Part shown: piece by piece, positions 26,356 to 35,143 of the stretch
Numbering within the stretch: position 1 is the first letter of the stretch
How the letters are laid out: every line of letters begins with the position of its first letter
NCBI RefSeq assembly: GCF_918698115.1
Contig: NZ_CAKKLV010000009.1
Location: 62,001-126,000, forward strand
DNA: 64,000 bases
Direction of reading: 5' to 3'
DNA from: Peribacillus sp. Bi96
GTDB taxonomy: Bacteria; Bacillota; Bacilli; Bacillales; DSM-1321
Made by a program: the position numbers and the translations under genes
The notes under the pieces: model-generated
The model's input: only the letters and a program-made list of their open reading frames with translations
What the model was told of the DNA's origin: nothing
The model's database searches: none

Positions 26356-27729
26356 ATGGAACGGACAACTTCTGTCCGAGAGTTATGTGAGATGCATACT
26401 CACTTACTGGACAAGGATATTCAAATTCTAGAAAACCTATCAAAGAATTTATCGTTGATAGCTGATTTGAATAAGGCGAATGTCTTTATTGACTGTCCGG
26501 TGCGTGAAGGAAAGCATGCCATTGTCGTGGCAGAGGAAAGCGCGCATTCAGTAAAATCTGTTTATGATCATCCGGTTGTCGGGAAATTTGCTTATGAAGC
26601 TTTTGAGCCGGCAGTATTTTATGTATTGCGCACCGGTAAGGACATGTTTGTGAACCGGGCATTGACTCAAGAGGGAGCGATGGTCCAGCAAAGTGTTGTT
26701 CCAATCAAGGGGGAATGCAATCGGGTCATAGCCGTTTTGATCATGGAAAAGGCGATTCTAGAAGAACCTGAAACGTTGAATCATTTTGATAGGCAAGAAC
26801 AGCAAAATTCCTTAGTTCCTGAATTTATCGAAGAGTCCATTTTCCTGATTAATAAACAGAATCGAATTGTCTATACGAATCCGGCTGCCATCAATCTAGT
26901 GACGGAAAATTGTTTGATGGATTGTGTGTTAGGGGACTGCATTTTCGAGTATTTTCCTAGTTTTTCCGATATTCTTGCTTCAAAAGAAGAGATTTTAATG
27001 AAGGAAATGACGATTGGGAAGAAAATTTTCCAAATAAAGAAATTCCATTTAGGCAATAAGAAATCCAACGAAACGTTCATTATCATCCGCGATTTGACTG
27101 AACTGCGTGATAAAGAGAGAGAGCTGATTAGCAAGTCAGTAGTCATTCGTGAAATTCATCATAGGGTGAAAAATAACTTGCAGACTGTTGCCAGTTTACT
27201 TCGTCTGCAAATGAGGATAGGGGTTCCAAAAGAAAGCAAGCCCCATTTATCGGTCAGTCTAAATCGGGTGTTAAGCATATCGTCGGTTTATGAAATCATT
27301 CTGGCAAGCAGCCATGTCGATCATGTGGACTTACTGGAGCTTATTAAAAAAATCGGCGATATGATCGTGTGTACGGAGGATCAAGTTCGAAACGACCTGA
27401 GTATCGAATATATGGGTGAGCTTCATTCGATTGATTCTGACATTGGTATTTCTGTCGCACTTGTGGTGAATGAACTCATTCATAATTGTGTGAAGCATGC
27501 TTTCATTGAAGGAACGGAAGGGAAGATTACCGTTTGCTTTCAAAAGGATGGTTCTGAATTGGAGATTCAAGTCATGGATAATGGCATCGGATATTCGCCG
27601 GAAATGAAAACGTCATTGGGATTGGATATCATCCGCATGACGGTTGAAAATGATTTGAATGGGGAGTTTTCGATTCATCGGATCAAAGAAGGTACCCTGG
27701 CTTCTGTAAGATTTCCATACAATAGGTAG
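26356..27729 (+). CDS. eutW: Sensor histidine kinase EutW-like (HisKA_2 / HWE type)
   Basis: Soluble sensor kinase of 457 aa with no membrane segment. Order of parts: N-terminal histidine-kinase sensor domain (PF12282 type, about residues 10-140), a PAS-like domain (about 165-255), then a HisKA_2 dimerisation helix with EIHHRVKNNLQ near residue 270, and an ATPase domain with NELIHNC (N box, near 373) and DNGIGY. In Enterococcus EutW senses ethanolamine and phosphorylates the RNA-binding regulator EutV. The regulator gene follows 9 bp downstream. The TTG at 26350 is an alternative start; the ribosome site is weak for both. Confidence 0.83.
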   Translation: MERTTSVRELCEMHTHLLDKDIQILENLSKNLSLIADLNKANVFIDCPVREGKHAIVVAEESAHSVKSVYDHPVVGKFAYEAFEPAVFYVLRTGKDMFVNRALTQEGAMVQQSVVPIKGECNRVIAVLIMEKAILEEPETLNHFDRQEQQNSLVPEFIEESIFLINKQNRIVYTNPAAINLVTENCLMDCVLGDCIFEYFPSFSDILASKEEILMKEMTIGKKIFQIKKFHLGNKKSNETFIIIRDLTELRDKERELISKSVVIREIHHRVKNNLQTVASLLRLQMRIGVPKESKPHLSVSLNRVLSISSVYEIILASSHVDHVDLLELIKKIGDMIVCTEDQVRNDLSIEYMGELHSIDSDIGISVALVVNELIHNCVKHAFIEGTEGKITVCFQKDGSELEIQVMDNGIGYSPEMKTSLGLDIIRMTVENDLNGEFSIHRIKEGTLASVRFPYNR

Positions 27730-27738
27730 GTGGGATAA

Positions 27739-28323
27739 GTGGTCAAGAGGATTTTGGTCGTGGAAGATGAATCGATTGTTCTGCTTGATATAACGATTAT
27801 GCTCAAGGATGCAGGCTTCGATGTGGTTGGACATGCACGTGACGGCGAGAAGGCAATTGAGTTGGCACATGCTTTACAACCGGATCTCGTTTTGATGGAT
27901 ATAAAAATGCCTAAATTGAATGGGCTTAAGGCTAGCGAAGTTATTTCCAATACCTTTCAGATACCTGTCTTGCTTTTAACGGCATTCAGCCAGCGCGAAT
28001 ATATCGATCAGGCGAAACGAGCCAATATCGTAGGATATCTTGTAAAGCCGATTACAGAGGCCGATCTAATCCCAGCAGTGGAGATTGCCTTATTGCAGGC
28101 TGATAATGCAAAAAAGTATCAGGAACGAATGGCTCAATTGGATGAATCGCTCACAAATCGTAAAGTAATTGAAAAAGCAAAAGGAATTATCATGAAAAGA
28201 AAGAATGTAACAGAAGAAATCGCTTATAACAAGCTTCGAAAGCTAAGTATGGATAAGCAGCTTTCCATGGAGGAAGTGGCAAAGCTAATCGTTATAAATG
28301 ATAAAAAACAAGTGAATAGATGA
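27739..28323 (+). CDS. eutV: ANTAR-domain response regulator EutV-like
   Basis: Response regulator of 194 aa. The receiver domain (residues 1-120) has the acidic pair in VVEDES, the phospho-acceptor Asp in VLMDIKMP near residue 54, and the switch Lys in YLVKPI near 102. The C-terminal ANTAR domain (about 135-190) contains AKGIIMKRKNVTEEIAYNKL, the RNA-binding three-helix signature. Phosphorylated EutV binds paired hairpins in leader RNAs and prevents termination. Starts with GTG. It lies directly upstream of a candidate hairpin leader before eutH. Confidence 0.88.
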   Translation: MVKRILVVEDESIVLLDITIMLKDAGFDVVGHARDGEKAIELAHALQPDLVLMDIKMPKLNGLKASEVISNTFQIPVLLLTAFSQREYIDQAKRANIVGYLVKPITEADLIPAVEIALLQADNAKKYQERMAQLDESLTNRKVIEKAKGIIMKRKNVTEEIAYNKLRKLSMDKQLSMEEVAKLIVINDKKQVNR

Positions 28324-28329
28324 AGCAAT

Positions 28330-28412
28330 GGCGCTTTGATGGACCAAATGGGATGTAGGCAGGCAATTCTGCTGAAAACCTAAGTTTGGGCTATATGAGG
28401 CGTCTTTTTTTT
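28330..28412 (+). promoter_or_regulatory. Candidate ANTAR-responsive antitermination leader upstream of eutH
   Basis: A short hairpin TTTG-ATGGAC-CAAA lies at 28335-28348. Its six-base loop has A at position 1 and G at position 4, as required by ANTAR proteins. A second small hairpin GCAG-GCAATT-CTGC follows, but its loop lacks A1/G4. Further down, TGAGGCGTC (28396-28404) followed by eight Ts can pair, with several G-U pairs, with GGCGCTTTG (28330-28338). The first hairpin and this terminator-like stem share bases 28335-28338 and so exclude one another. The structure was drawn by eye. Confidence 0.5.
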
Positions 28413-28469
28413 ATACCCTTTTTTTAAAAATCGGTAGGCAAAAGAAATCGAAATTCAGGGGGGATTTGT

Positions 28470-29741
28470 ATGGAGATGGTAGGGAAATTCGTTATCTATG
28501 TCATTATGGTGTGTGCCGTGATTGGTGCTTTTGCATCGATTAAAGACAGCGAGCAAGGGTTGGGCAAGCAGTTCATGGAAGGGTTGCATACCGTTGGACA
28601 TATATTTGTCCCGGCAGCTGGGATCATGGCCTCCATCCCTTATTTATCATGGTTCATCGATACCGTATGCGGCCCGGTTTTCGCCGCGATTGGTGCAGAT
28701 CCTGCACTCGCAGCAACAACTATTTTGGCAACCGATATGGGGGGGTATCAATTAGCCGCTGAGTTACAGGAAACATATGAAGGCTGGATCATGGCGATGA
28801 TTGTCGGATTCATGTCAGGAGCAACAATCGTATTCTCGATTCCAATGGGGCTTGCCATGCTGGAGAAGCGTGATCATAAATATATGGCTCTTGGAGTCAT
28901 GTCTGGAATCTTGACGATTCCAATTGGTGCTTTTATCTCAAGCATGCTGGTGGTGGCTACGAATTCAAAAGTTCGCGAAGTGATTTCCACGAATGCGGAT
29001 TCCACATACGAATTCACGTTGAGCTATTTGAAAATTGCCCTGAATCTTTCCCCGCTCCTTATTTTTGTGATATTGCTTGCGTTAGGTCTTTATTTTTTAC
29101 CGGATCTGATGATCAAAGGTTTCATGCTATTTGGAAAAGTTTTGGATACAGCGATTAAGCTTGTACTCGTGTTTTCAATCGTGGAAATTTTCACAGGACT
29201 GTTTTCCAATGTATTGGGTGCTTGGGGTTTTCATCCGATCATGGCCGATAAGGCGGATCAGTTCCGTGCCTTGGAAACGGCAGGGTATATCGGTATCATG
29301 CTGGCTGGTGCTTTTCCGATGATTTACCTGATCCAAAAATATGCCGGAAAGCCACTAGAAGCGATGGGCGGGAAAATTGGTTTGAGCAAAGCGGGGAGTG
29401 CAGGGATATTAGCCACTGTAGCCAATATATTGGCGATGTTCAAACTGGTTAAAGATATGCCGCCGAAAGATAAGGTCATAAACATTTCCTTCGCTGTGTG
29501 TGCAGCTTTCTTATTGGGCGATCATTTATCATTCACTGCCAACTTTCAGCCGTCCTTAATTTTCCCCATCATTGTAGGGAAGCTATCTGCCGGGGTCATT
29601 GGAATAGGTCTAGCTTATTGGCTGTCCGTCCCGAAAGCTTTGGAATTAGAGGAAAAAGATCGTGCAGCAGGTGTTATCGGCATAAATGAATATAAAGAGA
29701 ATGACCAGGTAGATGACGACGATAAAATTCAAGTGGTGTAA
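28470..29741 (+). CDS. eutH: Ethanolamine transporter EutH
   Basis: Membrane protein of 423 aa with 10-11 hydrophobic helices, matching EutH. Conserved stretches include AAGIMASIPYLSWFID near residue 50, TDMGGYQLA near 91, and GDHLSFTANFQP near 350. EutH mediates ethanolamine entry when the external concentration is low or the pH is acid. A GGGGGGAT ribosome site precedes the ATG. It lies after the ANTAR leader and 18 bp before the eutA ATG, so expression of transport and catabolism is linked. Confidence 0.9.
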   Translation: MEMVGKFVIYVIMVCAVIGAFASIKDSEQGLGKQFMEGLHTVGHIFVPAAGIMASIPYLSWFIDTVCGPVFAAIGADPALAATTILATDMGGYQLAAELQETYEGWIMAMIVGFMSGATIVFSIPMGLAMLEKRDHKYMALGVMSGILTIPIGAFISSMLVVATNSKVREVISTNADSTYEFTLSYLKIALNLSPLLIFVILLALGLYFLPDLMIKGFMLFGKVLDTAIKLVLVFSIVEIFTGLFSNVLGAWGFHPIMADKADQFRALETAGYIGIMLAGAFPMIYLIQKYAGKPLEAMGGKIGLSKAGSAGILATVANILAMFKLVKDMPPKDKVINISFAVCAAFLLGDHLSFTANFQPSLIFPIIVGKLSAGVIGIGLAYWLSVPKALELEEKDRAAGVIGINEYKENDQVDDDDKIQVV

Positions 29742-29759
29742 AACCGAGGTGTGATTTTA

Positions 29760-31166
29760 ATGAATGAACAGGTGGAAAAGATCATCAGTGCAGGAATTGA
29801 TATTGGCACAAGCACGACCAAGCTAGTTATCAGCGAGCTTTCGCTCAGGAATGTGGCGGGTGGCGGACAGGTGCCTAAAATCGAAATTACCGATAAGAAA
29901 ATTCTGTACCGAAGTCCAATTTTCAGGACCCCGCTTTTATCCGATACGGTCATTGATATTCCTGCTATTCATAGATTGGTAGAGAATGAGTATTCTTATG
30001 CCGGGATCACGATGGAACACATACAAACAGGGGCAGTCATCATCACAGGGGAGACGGCAACCAAACAAAATGCAGAAGAAATGGTACACCAGTTATCGCA
30101 GGCGGCAGGGGAATTCCTTGTAGCGGCGGCGGGTCCGGATTTGGAGGGAATCATTGCCGCCAAGGGATCCGGTGCCTATCAACATTCGATTGAGACAAGA
30201 AAGACAATAGCGAACATAGATATTGGCGGCGGAACAGCGAATATTGCCGTATACCGGACTGGTATCCTTTGCGGAACATGCACACTAAATATAGGAGGCC
30301 GTTTGGTGGAATGGGAGGGGAAAAAGATGAAGGTCGCCCCTTCAATAAGGAAATGGCTGAAATCAATTGGGTATTCTCCTTTTAATGCTGACGGGGCAAT
30401 GATTGCAAATGAAATGGCGAAGGTGCTTTCGAGGTTTTTGGCCGATTCATTTACAAAAGAAGATGAACTCCTTTTAGTGGGGAAGGCGCCATCTTGGACA
30501 GGACGAATAGATGGGTTGATGTTCTCGGGAGGAGTCAGTGATTGTATCTATCATGAAGAACGGGTGGACAAAAGCTTTCAGGATATCGGTATGATGCTTG
30601 CCACTTCCATAAAAGAAAATGAAGAATTGGCTGCTTGGGAGTGGGAACATCCAACTGAAACGGTTCGGGCGACTGTCCTTGGGGCAGGCTCACATACAAC
30701 TGAAATCAGCGGGGCCACTATCGAGGTGAATGATTCCCATCTGCCGATTCGCAATATTCCAGTCTATCGGCTCGATTTTGAAGGCGTGCTGGAAAACGGA
30801 ATCGAGAGATTGAAGCAATCGGTTCAGGAGGCGATCACGATATACGACGCCTTGCAGGAGGGATTGAATTTTGCCTTTTATTTAACGAATCTGCCTTATC
30901 TTTCATTTCGTGACATTCAGCTGCTTGTAGCCACTTTTACCGAGGCATTGAAGCAAAAACCGGATCAGCAGCAACCTCTCATTATTGTCATGGATAGTGA
31001 TTATGGAAAAGTGCTTGGTCAGACATTTATGGCGAATCGACCAGAAATGCCGGTCATCTGTATTGATCAGACACAAGTGGAACATGGTGATTATTTAGAT
31101 ATAGGAAGGCTATTGCAGACAGGGGTCGTTCCGGTTGTCGTTAAAACGCTAACCTTTCACAACTAA
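29760..31166 (+). CDS. eutA: Ethanolamine ammonia-lyase reactivating factor EutA
   Basis: Actin/Hsp70-fold reactivase of 468 aa. It exchanges damaged cobalamin from ethanolamine ammonia-lyase in an ATP-dependent way. Phosphate-binding loops are visible as GIDIGTSTTK near residue 14 and NIDIGGGTANIAVY near 155, and the adenosine region FSGGVSDCI follows near 258. I chose the ATG at 29760, which has GAGGTG 9 nt upstream; the GTG at 29751 lies inside that ribosome site. The gene is followed 18 bp later by eutB. Confidence 0.9.
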   Translation: MNEQVEKIISAGIDIGTSTTKLVISELSLRNVAGGGQVPKIEITDKKILYRSPIFRTPLLSDTVIDIPAIHRLVENEYSYAGITMEHIQTGAVIITGETATKQNAEEMVHQLSQAAGEFLVAAAGPDLEGIIAAKGSGAYQHSIETRKTIANIDIGGGTANIAVYRTGILCGTCTLNIGGRLVEWEGKKMKVAPSIRKWLKSIGYSPFNADGAMIANEMAKVLSRFLADSFTKEDELLLVGKAPSWTGRIDGLMFSGGVSDCIYHEERVDKSFQDIGMMLATSIKENEELAAWEWEHPTETVRATVLGAGSHTTEISGATIEVNDSHLPIRNIPVYRLDFEGVLENGIERLKQSVQEAITIYDALQEGLNFAFYLTNLPYLSFRDIQLLVATFTEALKQKPDQQQPLIIVMDSDYGKVLGQTFMANRPEMPVICIDQTQVEHGDYLDIGRLLQTGVVPVVVKTLTFHN

Positions 31167-31184
31167 GAAACGGAGGAATATTCG

Positions 31185-32549
31185 ATGAAATTATCCACTC
31201 AATACTTTGGGGAAATCCATCAATTCAAATCGTTGAAAGAAGTCTTGGCCAAAGCGAATGAAGAGAAGTCAGGAGATAGGCTTGCGGGCATTGCGGCAGA
31301 TTCTGTCCAGGAACGGATTGCGGCAAAAGCGGTGCTTAGTGAATTGACTTTGGCAGACATTAGGAACTATCCATTACTTTCTCCGGAAGAGGATGAAGTG
31401 TCGCGGATCATAGACGGTCTCATCAATGGGACCATCTATCAAACTGTGAAGAATTGGAGCGTTGCCGAGCTGCGTGAATATATTTTGAGTGACGAAACGA
31501 CAGGCGAGGATTTAAAGCGAATAAGCAGGGGGTTGAATAGTGAAATGATAGCAGCCGCTGCCAAACTCATGTCGAACCTCGACCTTGTCCATGCTGCCAA
31601 TAAAATCGAAGTGCTCACCAAGAATAATAGTACGATTGGATACAAGGGAACGCTTGCCTCCCGCCTTCAGCCTAACCATCCGACGGACAATGTCGATGGA
31701 ATGCTTGCTTCTTTAAAAGAGGGCCTTTCCTATGGAATCGGGGATGCTCTCATTGGAATCAACCCTGTCGATGATTCAGTCGAAAGCGTAAAGAGGCTGC
31801 TACATGCGACTCAAGACGTGATTCAGAAGTGGAATATCCCGACGCAAAATTGTGTGCTTGCCCATGTGGCCACCCAAATTAAAGCCGTGCAGCAGGGGGC
31901 ACCTGCTGACATGATCTTTCAAAGCATAGCCGGGACGGAGGCTGCCAATCGTTCTTTTGGCATTAACGTTCGATTGCTTGAAGAAGCGAATGAGGTCGCA
32001 AAGTCCTATGGGACGGGTACAGGTCCACAGCATCTTTATTTTGAAACGGGGCAAGGTTCCGAGTTATCGGCGGAAGCCCATTTTGGAATCGATCAAGTGA
32101 CGCTTGAGGCCAGGAACTATGGGTTTGCCCGGTATTTTGATCCGTACATCGTCAATACGGTCGTCGGATTCATCGGACCTGAATACTTATATAACAGCAA
32201 GCAGGTCATCCGTGCCGGGTTGGAAGATCACTTCATGGGGAAAATGCATGGGCTGCCGATGGGTGTGGATATTTGCTATACGAATCATATGAAAGCGGAT
32301 CAGAATGATATCGAGGATTTGGGCGTACTTTTAACAGCGGCTGGCGTGAATTTCATCATCGCAACTCCGATGGGCGATGACTGCATGTTAAACTATCAGT
32401 CTTTGAGTTACCACGATATAGCGACATTGAGACAAACGATGGATAAGCGGCCCGCACCATTATATGAAGCCTGGCTGGAGAAGATGGGGATTTTGGAAAA
32501 TGGCAAGTTGACGAAGCATGCAGGAGATCCAACTATATTTAACCATTAG
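31185..32549 (+). CDS. eutB: Ethanolamine ammonia-lyase large subunit EutB
   Basis: Catalytic large subunit of 454 aa, the normal length for EutB. It forms a TIM barrel that, with EutC, converts ethanolamine to acetaldehyde and ammonia using adenosylcobalamin. Conserved segments include YKGTLASRLQPNHPTDNVDG near residue 150, FQSIAGTEAANRSFG near 243, FETGQGSELSAEAHFG near 286 and MGVDICYTNHM near 356. AACGGAGGAA precedes the ATG. There are 2 nt between its stop and the following upstream GTG, so eutBC are coupled. Confidence 0.95.
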   Translation: MKLSTQYFGEIHQFKSLKEVLAKANEEKSGDRLAGIAADSVQERIAAKAVLSELTLADIRNYPLLSPEEDEVSRIIDGLINGTIYQTVKNWSVAELREYILSDETTGEDLKRISRGLNSEMIAAAAKLMSNLDLVHAANKIEVLTKNNSTIGYKGTLASRLQPNHPTDNVDGMLASLKEGLSYGIGDALIGINPVDDSVESVKRLLHATQDVIQKWNIPTQNCVLAHVATQIKAVQQGAPADMIFQSIAGTEAANRSFGINVRLLEEANEVAKSYGTGTGPQHLYFETGQGSELSAEAHFGIDQVTLEARNYGFARYFDPYIVNTVVGFIGPEYLYNSKQVIRAGLEDHFMGKMHGLPMGVDICYTNHMKADQNDIEDLGVLLTAAGVNFIIATPMGDDCMLNYQSLSYHDIATLRQTMDKRPAPLYEAWLEKMGILENGKLTKHAGDPTIFNH

Positions 32550-32560
32550 GAGTGGATGAG

Positions 32561-33316
32561 ATGGGAATGAACGATCCATATAATAAGGAAGAATTGGATG
32601 CTTTGAAAGCGAATACTCCTGCCCGGATAGGTGTAGGCAGAGCGGGGACACGTCCGAAAACGGATTCTTGGCTTAAATTCCGTTTTGACCATGCCGCAGC
32701 CGTTGATGCTGTATATGGTGAAGTTAGTGAGATTCTATTGAAACGCTTGAACTTGTTCAAGGTGAAAACGAGGGCTGGTGATAAAGAAGTGTATTTACGC
32801 CGTCCGGATTATGGAAGGAAACTTTCGGATGAAGCGAAGCGGATGATTGAAGCCAAATGCATAAAGAACCCTACGGTTCAAATCATCATTTCCGATGGAT
32901 TAAGTGCCAAGGCGATCGAAGATAATGTCGAGGACGTCTACTTATCTTTCAAACAATCTTTGGCAGGGGCAAAACTGGATACAGGTACACCGTTTTATAT
33001 AGAAAAAGGCAGGGTTGCCGTTATGGATGATATCGGTGAAATCCTGAGGCCTAAGGTGATTGTCCTGCTGATCGGCGAACGGCCTGGTCTTGTCAGTGCT
33101 GAATCATTAAGCGCTTATATTTGCTATAAACCTTGTTTGGGTACGATTGAAGCGGAAAGGATGGTCATTTCCAACATTCATAAAGGAGGCATTCCACCTG
33201 TTGAAGCGGGAGCGCATCTTGGCACGGTCATTCAAAAAATCCTCAAATACCAGGCAAGCGGCATGTCACTCGTGAAGAAAGAAAATGAAGAAGAAATGAG
33301 TGCGGAATCAGTATAA
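32561..33316 (+). CDS. eutC: Ethanolamine ammonia-lyase small subunit EutC
   Basis: Small subunit (251 aa from the ATG at 32561; a GTG at 32552 overlaps the ribosome site AGGAG). EutC shares the cobalamin-binding interface. The family segments TPARIGVGRAGTRPKT (residues 16-31), FRFDHAAAVDAVYGEV and the GERPGL loop near 175 are present. The C-terminus carries an acidic, non-conserved tail. It is the last gene of the cluster; a hairpin at 33329-33346 follows. No acetaldehyde dehydrogenase, alcohol dehydrogenase, phosphotransacetylase or shell-protein gene occurs nearby. Confidence 0.93.
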   Translation: MGMNDPYNKEELDALKANTPARIGVGRAGTRPKTDSWLKFRFDHAAAVDAVYGEVSEILLKRLNLFKVKTRAGDKEVYLRRPDYGRKLSDEAKRMIEAKCIKNPTVQIIISDGLSAKAIEDNVEDVYLSFKQSLAGAKLDTGTPFYIEKGRVAVMDDIGEILRPKVIVLLIGERPGLVSAESLSAYICYKPCLGTIEAERMVISNIHKGGIPPVEAGAHLGTVIQKILKYQASGMSLVKKENEEEMSAESV

Positions 33317-33328
33317 CAAAATATAATG

Positions 33329-33346
33329 GAGGAGCATTTGCTCCTC
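33329..33346. terminator. Terminator between eutC and the DUF4261 gene
   Basis: Perfect 7-bp stem GAGGAGC / GCTCCTC with an ATTT loop. It sits between convergent genes and touches the stop codon of the minus-strand gene. Confidence 0.6.
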
Positions 33347-34068
33347 TATTTGCTTGTTCCCAAATTCCATAATCCAAATGGATTGTAAAAGGGATTGTCT
33401 TCTTCGTATCTAAAGTCCTGAAGGCCTGTCAAAATATAGTTGGGAGCATCTTTTTGTATGCTAAAGGTTTCACCATTTGTAAAGAGAGGTCGTTCACCTA
33501 CATGGTAATAATTGAACGTATTCAGTAAAGCGGCCGCTTCTTTCGGACTCATTGTGTTAAGTGTAACGGCATCCGGAAGGCCAAACGCTTTCATTCCGAA
33601 TGAACAATAATAATCTTCCTCACCAATGATCGTGACAAAATGAGCGTAAACCGAAAGAATATCCGGGTTATGATGAAGCTGCAGCCAATCCATCTTTGAA
33701 TGGGCAATGCCGGCTGTCTCTATTTTCACTGCCAATCCGCCTGCCCTGAGGATTGCTGCGCCTGCGTCGATCAGATCTGTAACATTTCCTGTATCTGATA
33801 TATCGGCAATAATATAGACCGTAAAGGTATGATCATTGATTTCCTCTAATAAGCTCTCTGAAAAGGCTCCTTTACTGGCGTAGGAAAAGGTCTCTTTTAA
33901 AGTCGGTTCATAATCCTGGACTTCAGCCTGAAAAGTGATGTTCTTATCCTTGTTGTGAAAAATATTTCCGGCTAACAGGTACCCCTCGCCTTTTGAAGCG
34001 AGAGTTTGAATCAACGCCGTCCGGTTTTTCCATTTTCCAGGTATCCCGATGATGATTTGGTTTTCCAT
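33346..34068 (-). CDS. DUF4261-domain protein
   Basis: Cytoplasmic protein of 240 aa with the DUF4261 domain at its C-terminal half (region near residues 140-235, including YCSFGMKAFGLPDAVT and NYYHVGERP). An AAAGGAGAT lies 7 nt before the ATG at 34068, which is better than the upstream in-frame start at 34092. The family has no known function to me. It is convergent with eutC and stands alone; there is no sign that it belongs to the eut cluster. Confidence 0.7.
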   Translation of the reverse strand: MENQIIIGIPGKWKNRTALIQTLASKGEGYLLAGNIFHNKDKNITFQAEVQDYEPTLKETFSYASKGAFSESLLEEINDHTFTVYIIADISDTGNVTDLIDAGAAILRAGGLAVKIETAGIAHSKMDWLQLHHNPDILSVYAHFVTIIGEEDYYCSFGMKAFGLPDAVTLNTMSPKEAAALLNTFNYYHVGERPLFTNGETFSIQKDAPNYILTGLQDFRYEEDNPFYNPFGLWNLGTSK

Positions 34069-34332
34069 ATATCGTATCTCCTTTCCAATCACTTCATACT
34101 ATACCACTCTTGATATTTTCCATAGTATTTTATAAACATTAGCGCCAAGTAAGCCTATTTAATGCAATGGAGAAGATGTACAGGACTTTTTCAAAGTTAT
34201 ACAATTGATGTATAATATAATCGAGTAAACGTATATCCTGTCTTCAAATGGTGTTCGTGAGAATTCACTGGTAGGACAAGTATCATAATAATCTATTCGT
34301 ATATATTCAATGATGAAAGAGAGTGGAATATA

Positions 34333-35052
34333 ATGGGTCGTAAGTGGAATAACATTAAAGAAAAAAAAGCGTCAAAAGATGCAAATACAAGTCGTATTTA
34401 TGCTAAGTTCGGACGGGAAATTTATGTAGTGGCAAAACAAGGTGAACCAGACCCGGAATCCAATCAGGCATTAAGGGTCGTGCTTGAGCGTGCGAAAACG
34501 TACAATGTACCAAGAGCGATCATTGACCGTGCCATTGAAAAGGCAAAAGGCGGTTCGGAAGAAAGCTATGACGAGCTTCGCTATGAAGGATTCGGACCAA
34601 ATGGATCAATGGTCATTGTTGATGCATTGACGAACAACGTAAATCGGACGGCTTCTGATGTACGTGCCGCATTTGGGAAAAATGGCGGGAACATGGGTGT
34701 CAGTGGATCTGTTGCTTATATGTTCGATGCAACGGCTGTAATCGGGATTGAAGGTAAAACGGCTGATGATGTGCTTGAGCTATTAATGGAAGCGGATGTT
34801 GATGTACGTGACATCATTGAAGAAGAGGAATCGGTCATCGTTTATGCTGAACCTGAACAATTTCATGCTGTACAGCAAGCATTCAAGGATGTCGGCATCA
34901 CCGATTTTACTGTGGCGGAGCTGACGATGCTTGCTCAAAATGATCTAGCCCTTCCACAAGATTCTCAAGCACAATTCGAAAAAATGATTGATGCATTGGA
35001 AGATTTGGAAGATGTTCAGCAAGTGTATCATAATGTGGATCTTGGTGAATGA
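34333..35052 (+). CDS. yeeI: YebC/PmpR-family protein, YeeI-like
   Basis: TACO1/YebC-family protein of 239 aa, matching B. subtilis YeeI closely in its start ([20 protein letters not shown]) and length. It contains the family marks [33 protein letters not shown] and [14 protein letters not shown]. Some family members bind DNA and regulate; others relieve ribosome stalling at polyproline stretches. Single gene with a promoter-like upstream region and a strong terminator after it. Confidence 0.9.
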   Translation: MGRKWNNIKEKKASKDANTSRIYAKFGREIYVVAKQGEPDPESNQALRVVLERAKTYNVPRAIIDRAIEKAKGGSEESYDELRYEGFGPNGSMVIVDALTNNVNRTASDVRAAFGKNGGNMGVSGSVAYMFDATAVIGIEGKTADDVLELLMEADVDVRDIIEEEESVIVYAEPEQFHAVQQAFKDVGITDFTVAELTMLAQNDLALPQDSQAQFEKMIDALEDLEDVQQVYHNVDLGE

Positions 35053-35060
35053 AAAAACAG

Positions 35061-35086
35061 AGCAGACCTTTGATCAAAGGTCTGCT
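35061..35086 (+). terminator. Terminator of yeeI
   Basis: AGCAGACCTTTGA and its perfect complement form a 26-bp palindrome 9 bp after the stop codon, followed by TATTTTAT. Confidence 0.8.
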
Positions 35087-35103
35087 TATTTTATCTTCAT
35101 GCA

Positions 35104-35135
35104 AAAGAGCCTGTTTCAATTGAAACAGGCTCTTT
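35104..35135 (-). terminator. Terminator of the pdaC-like gene
   Basis: AAAGAGCCTGTTTC and its complement form a 14-bp stem with loop AATT, just beyond the minus-strand stop at 35144. The A-run at 35103-35106 reads as Us in that direction. Confidence 0.85.
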
Positions 35136-35143
35136 CCTTTTGA

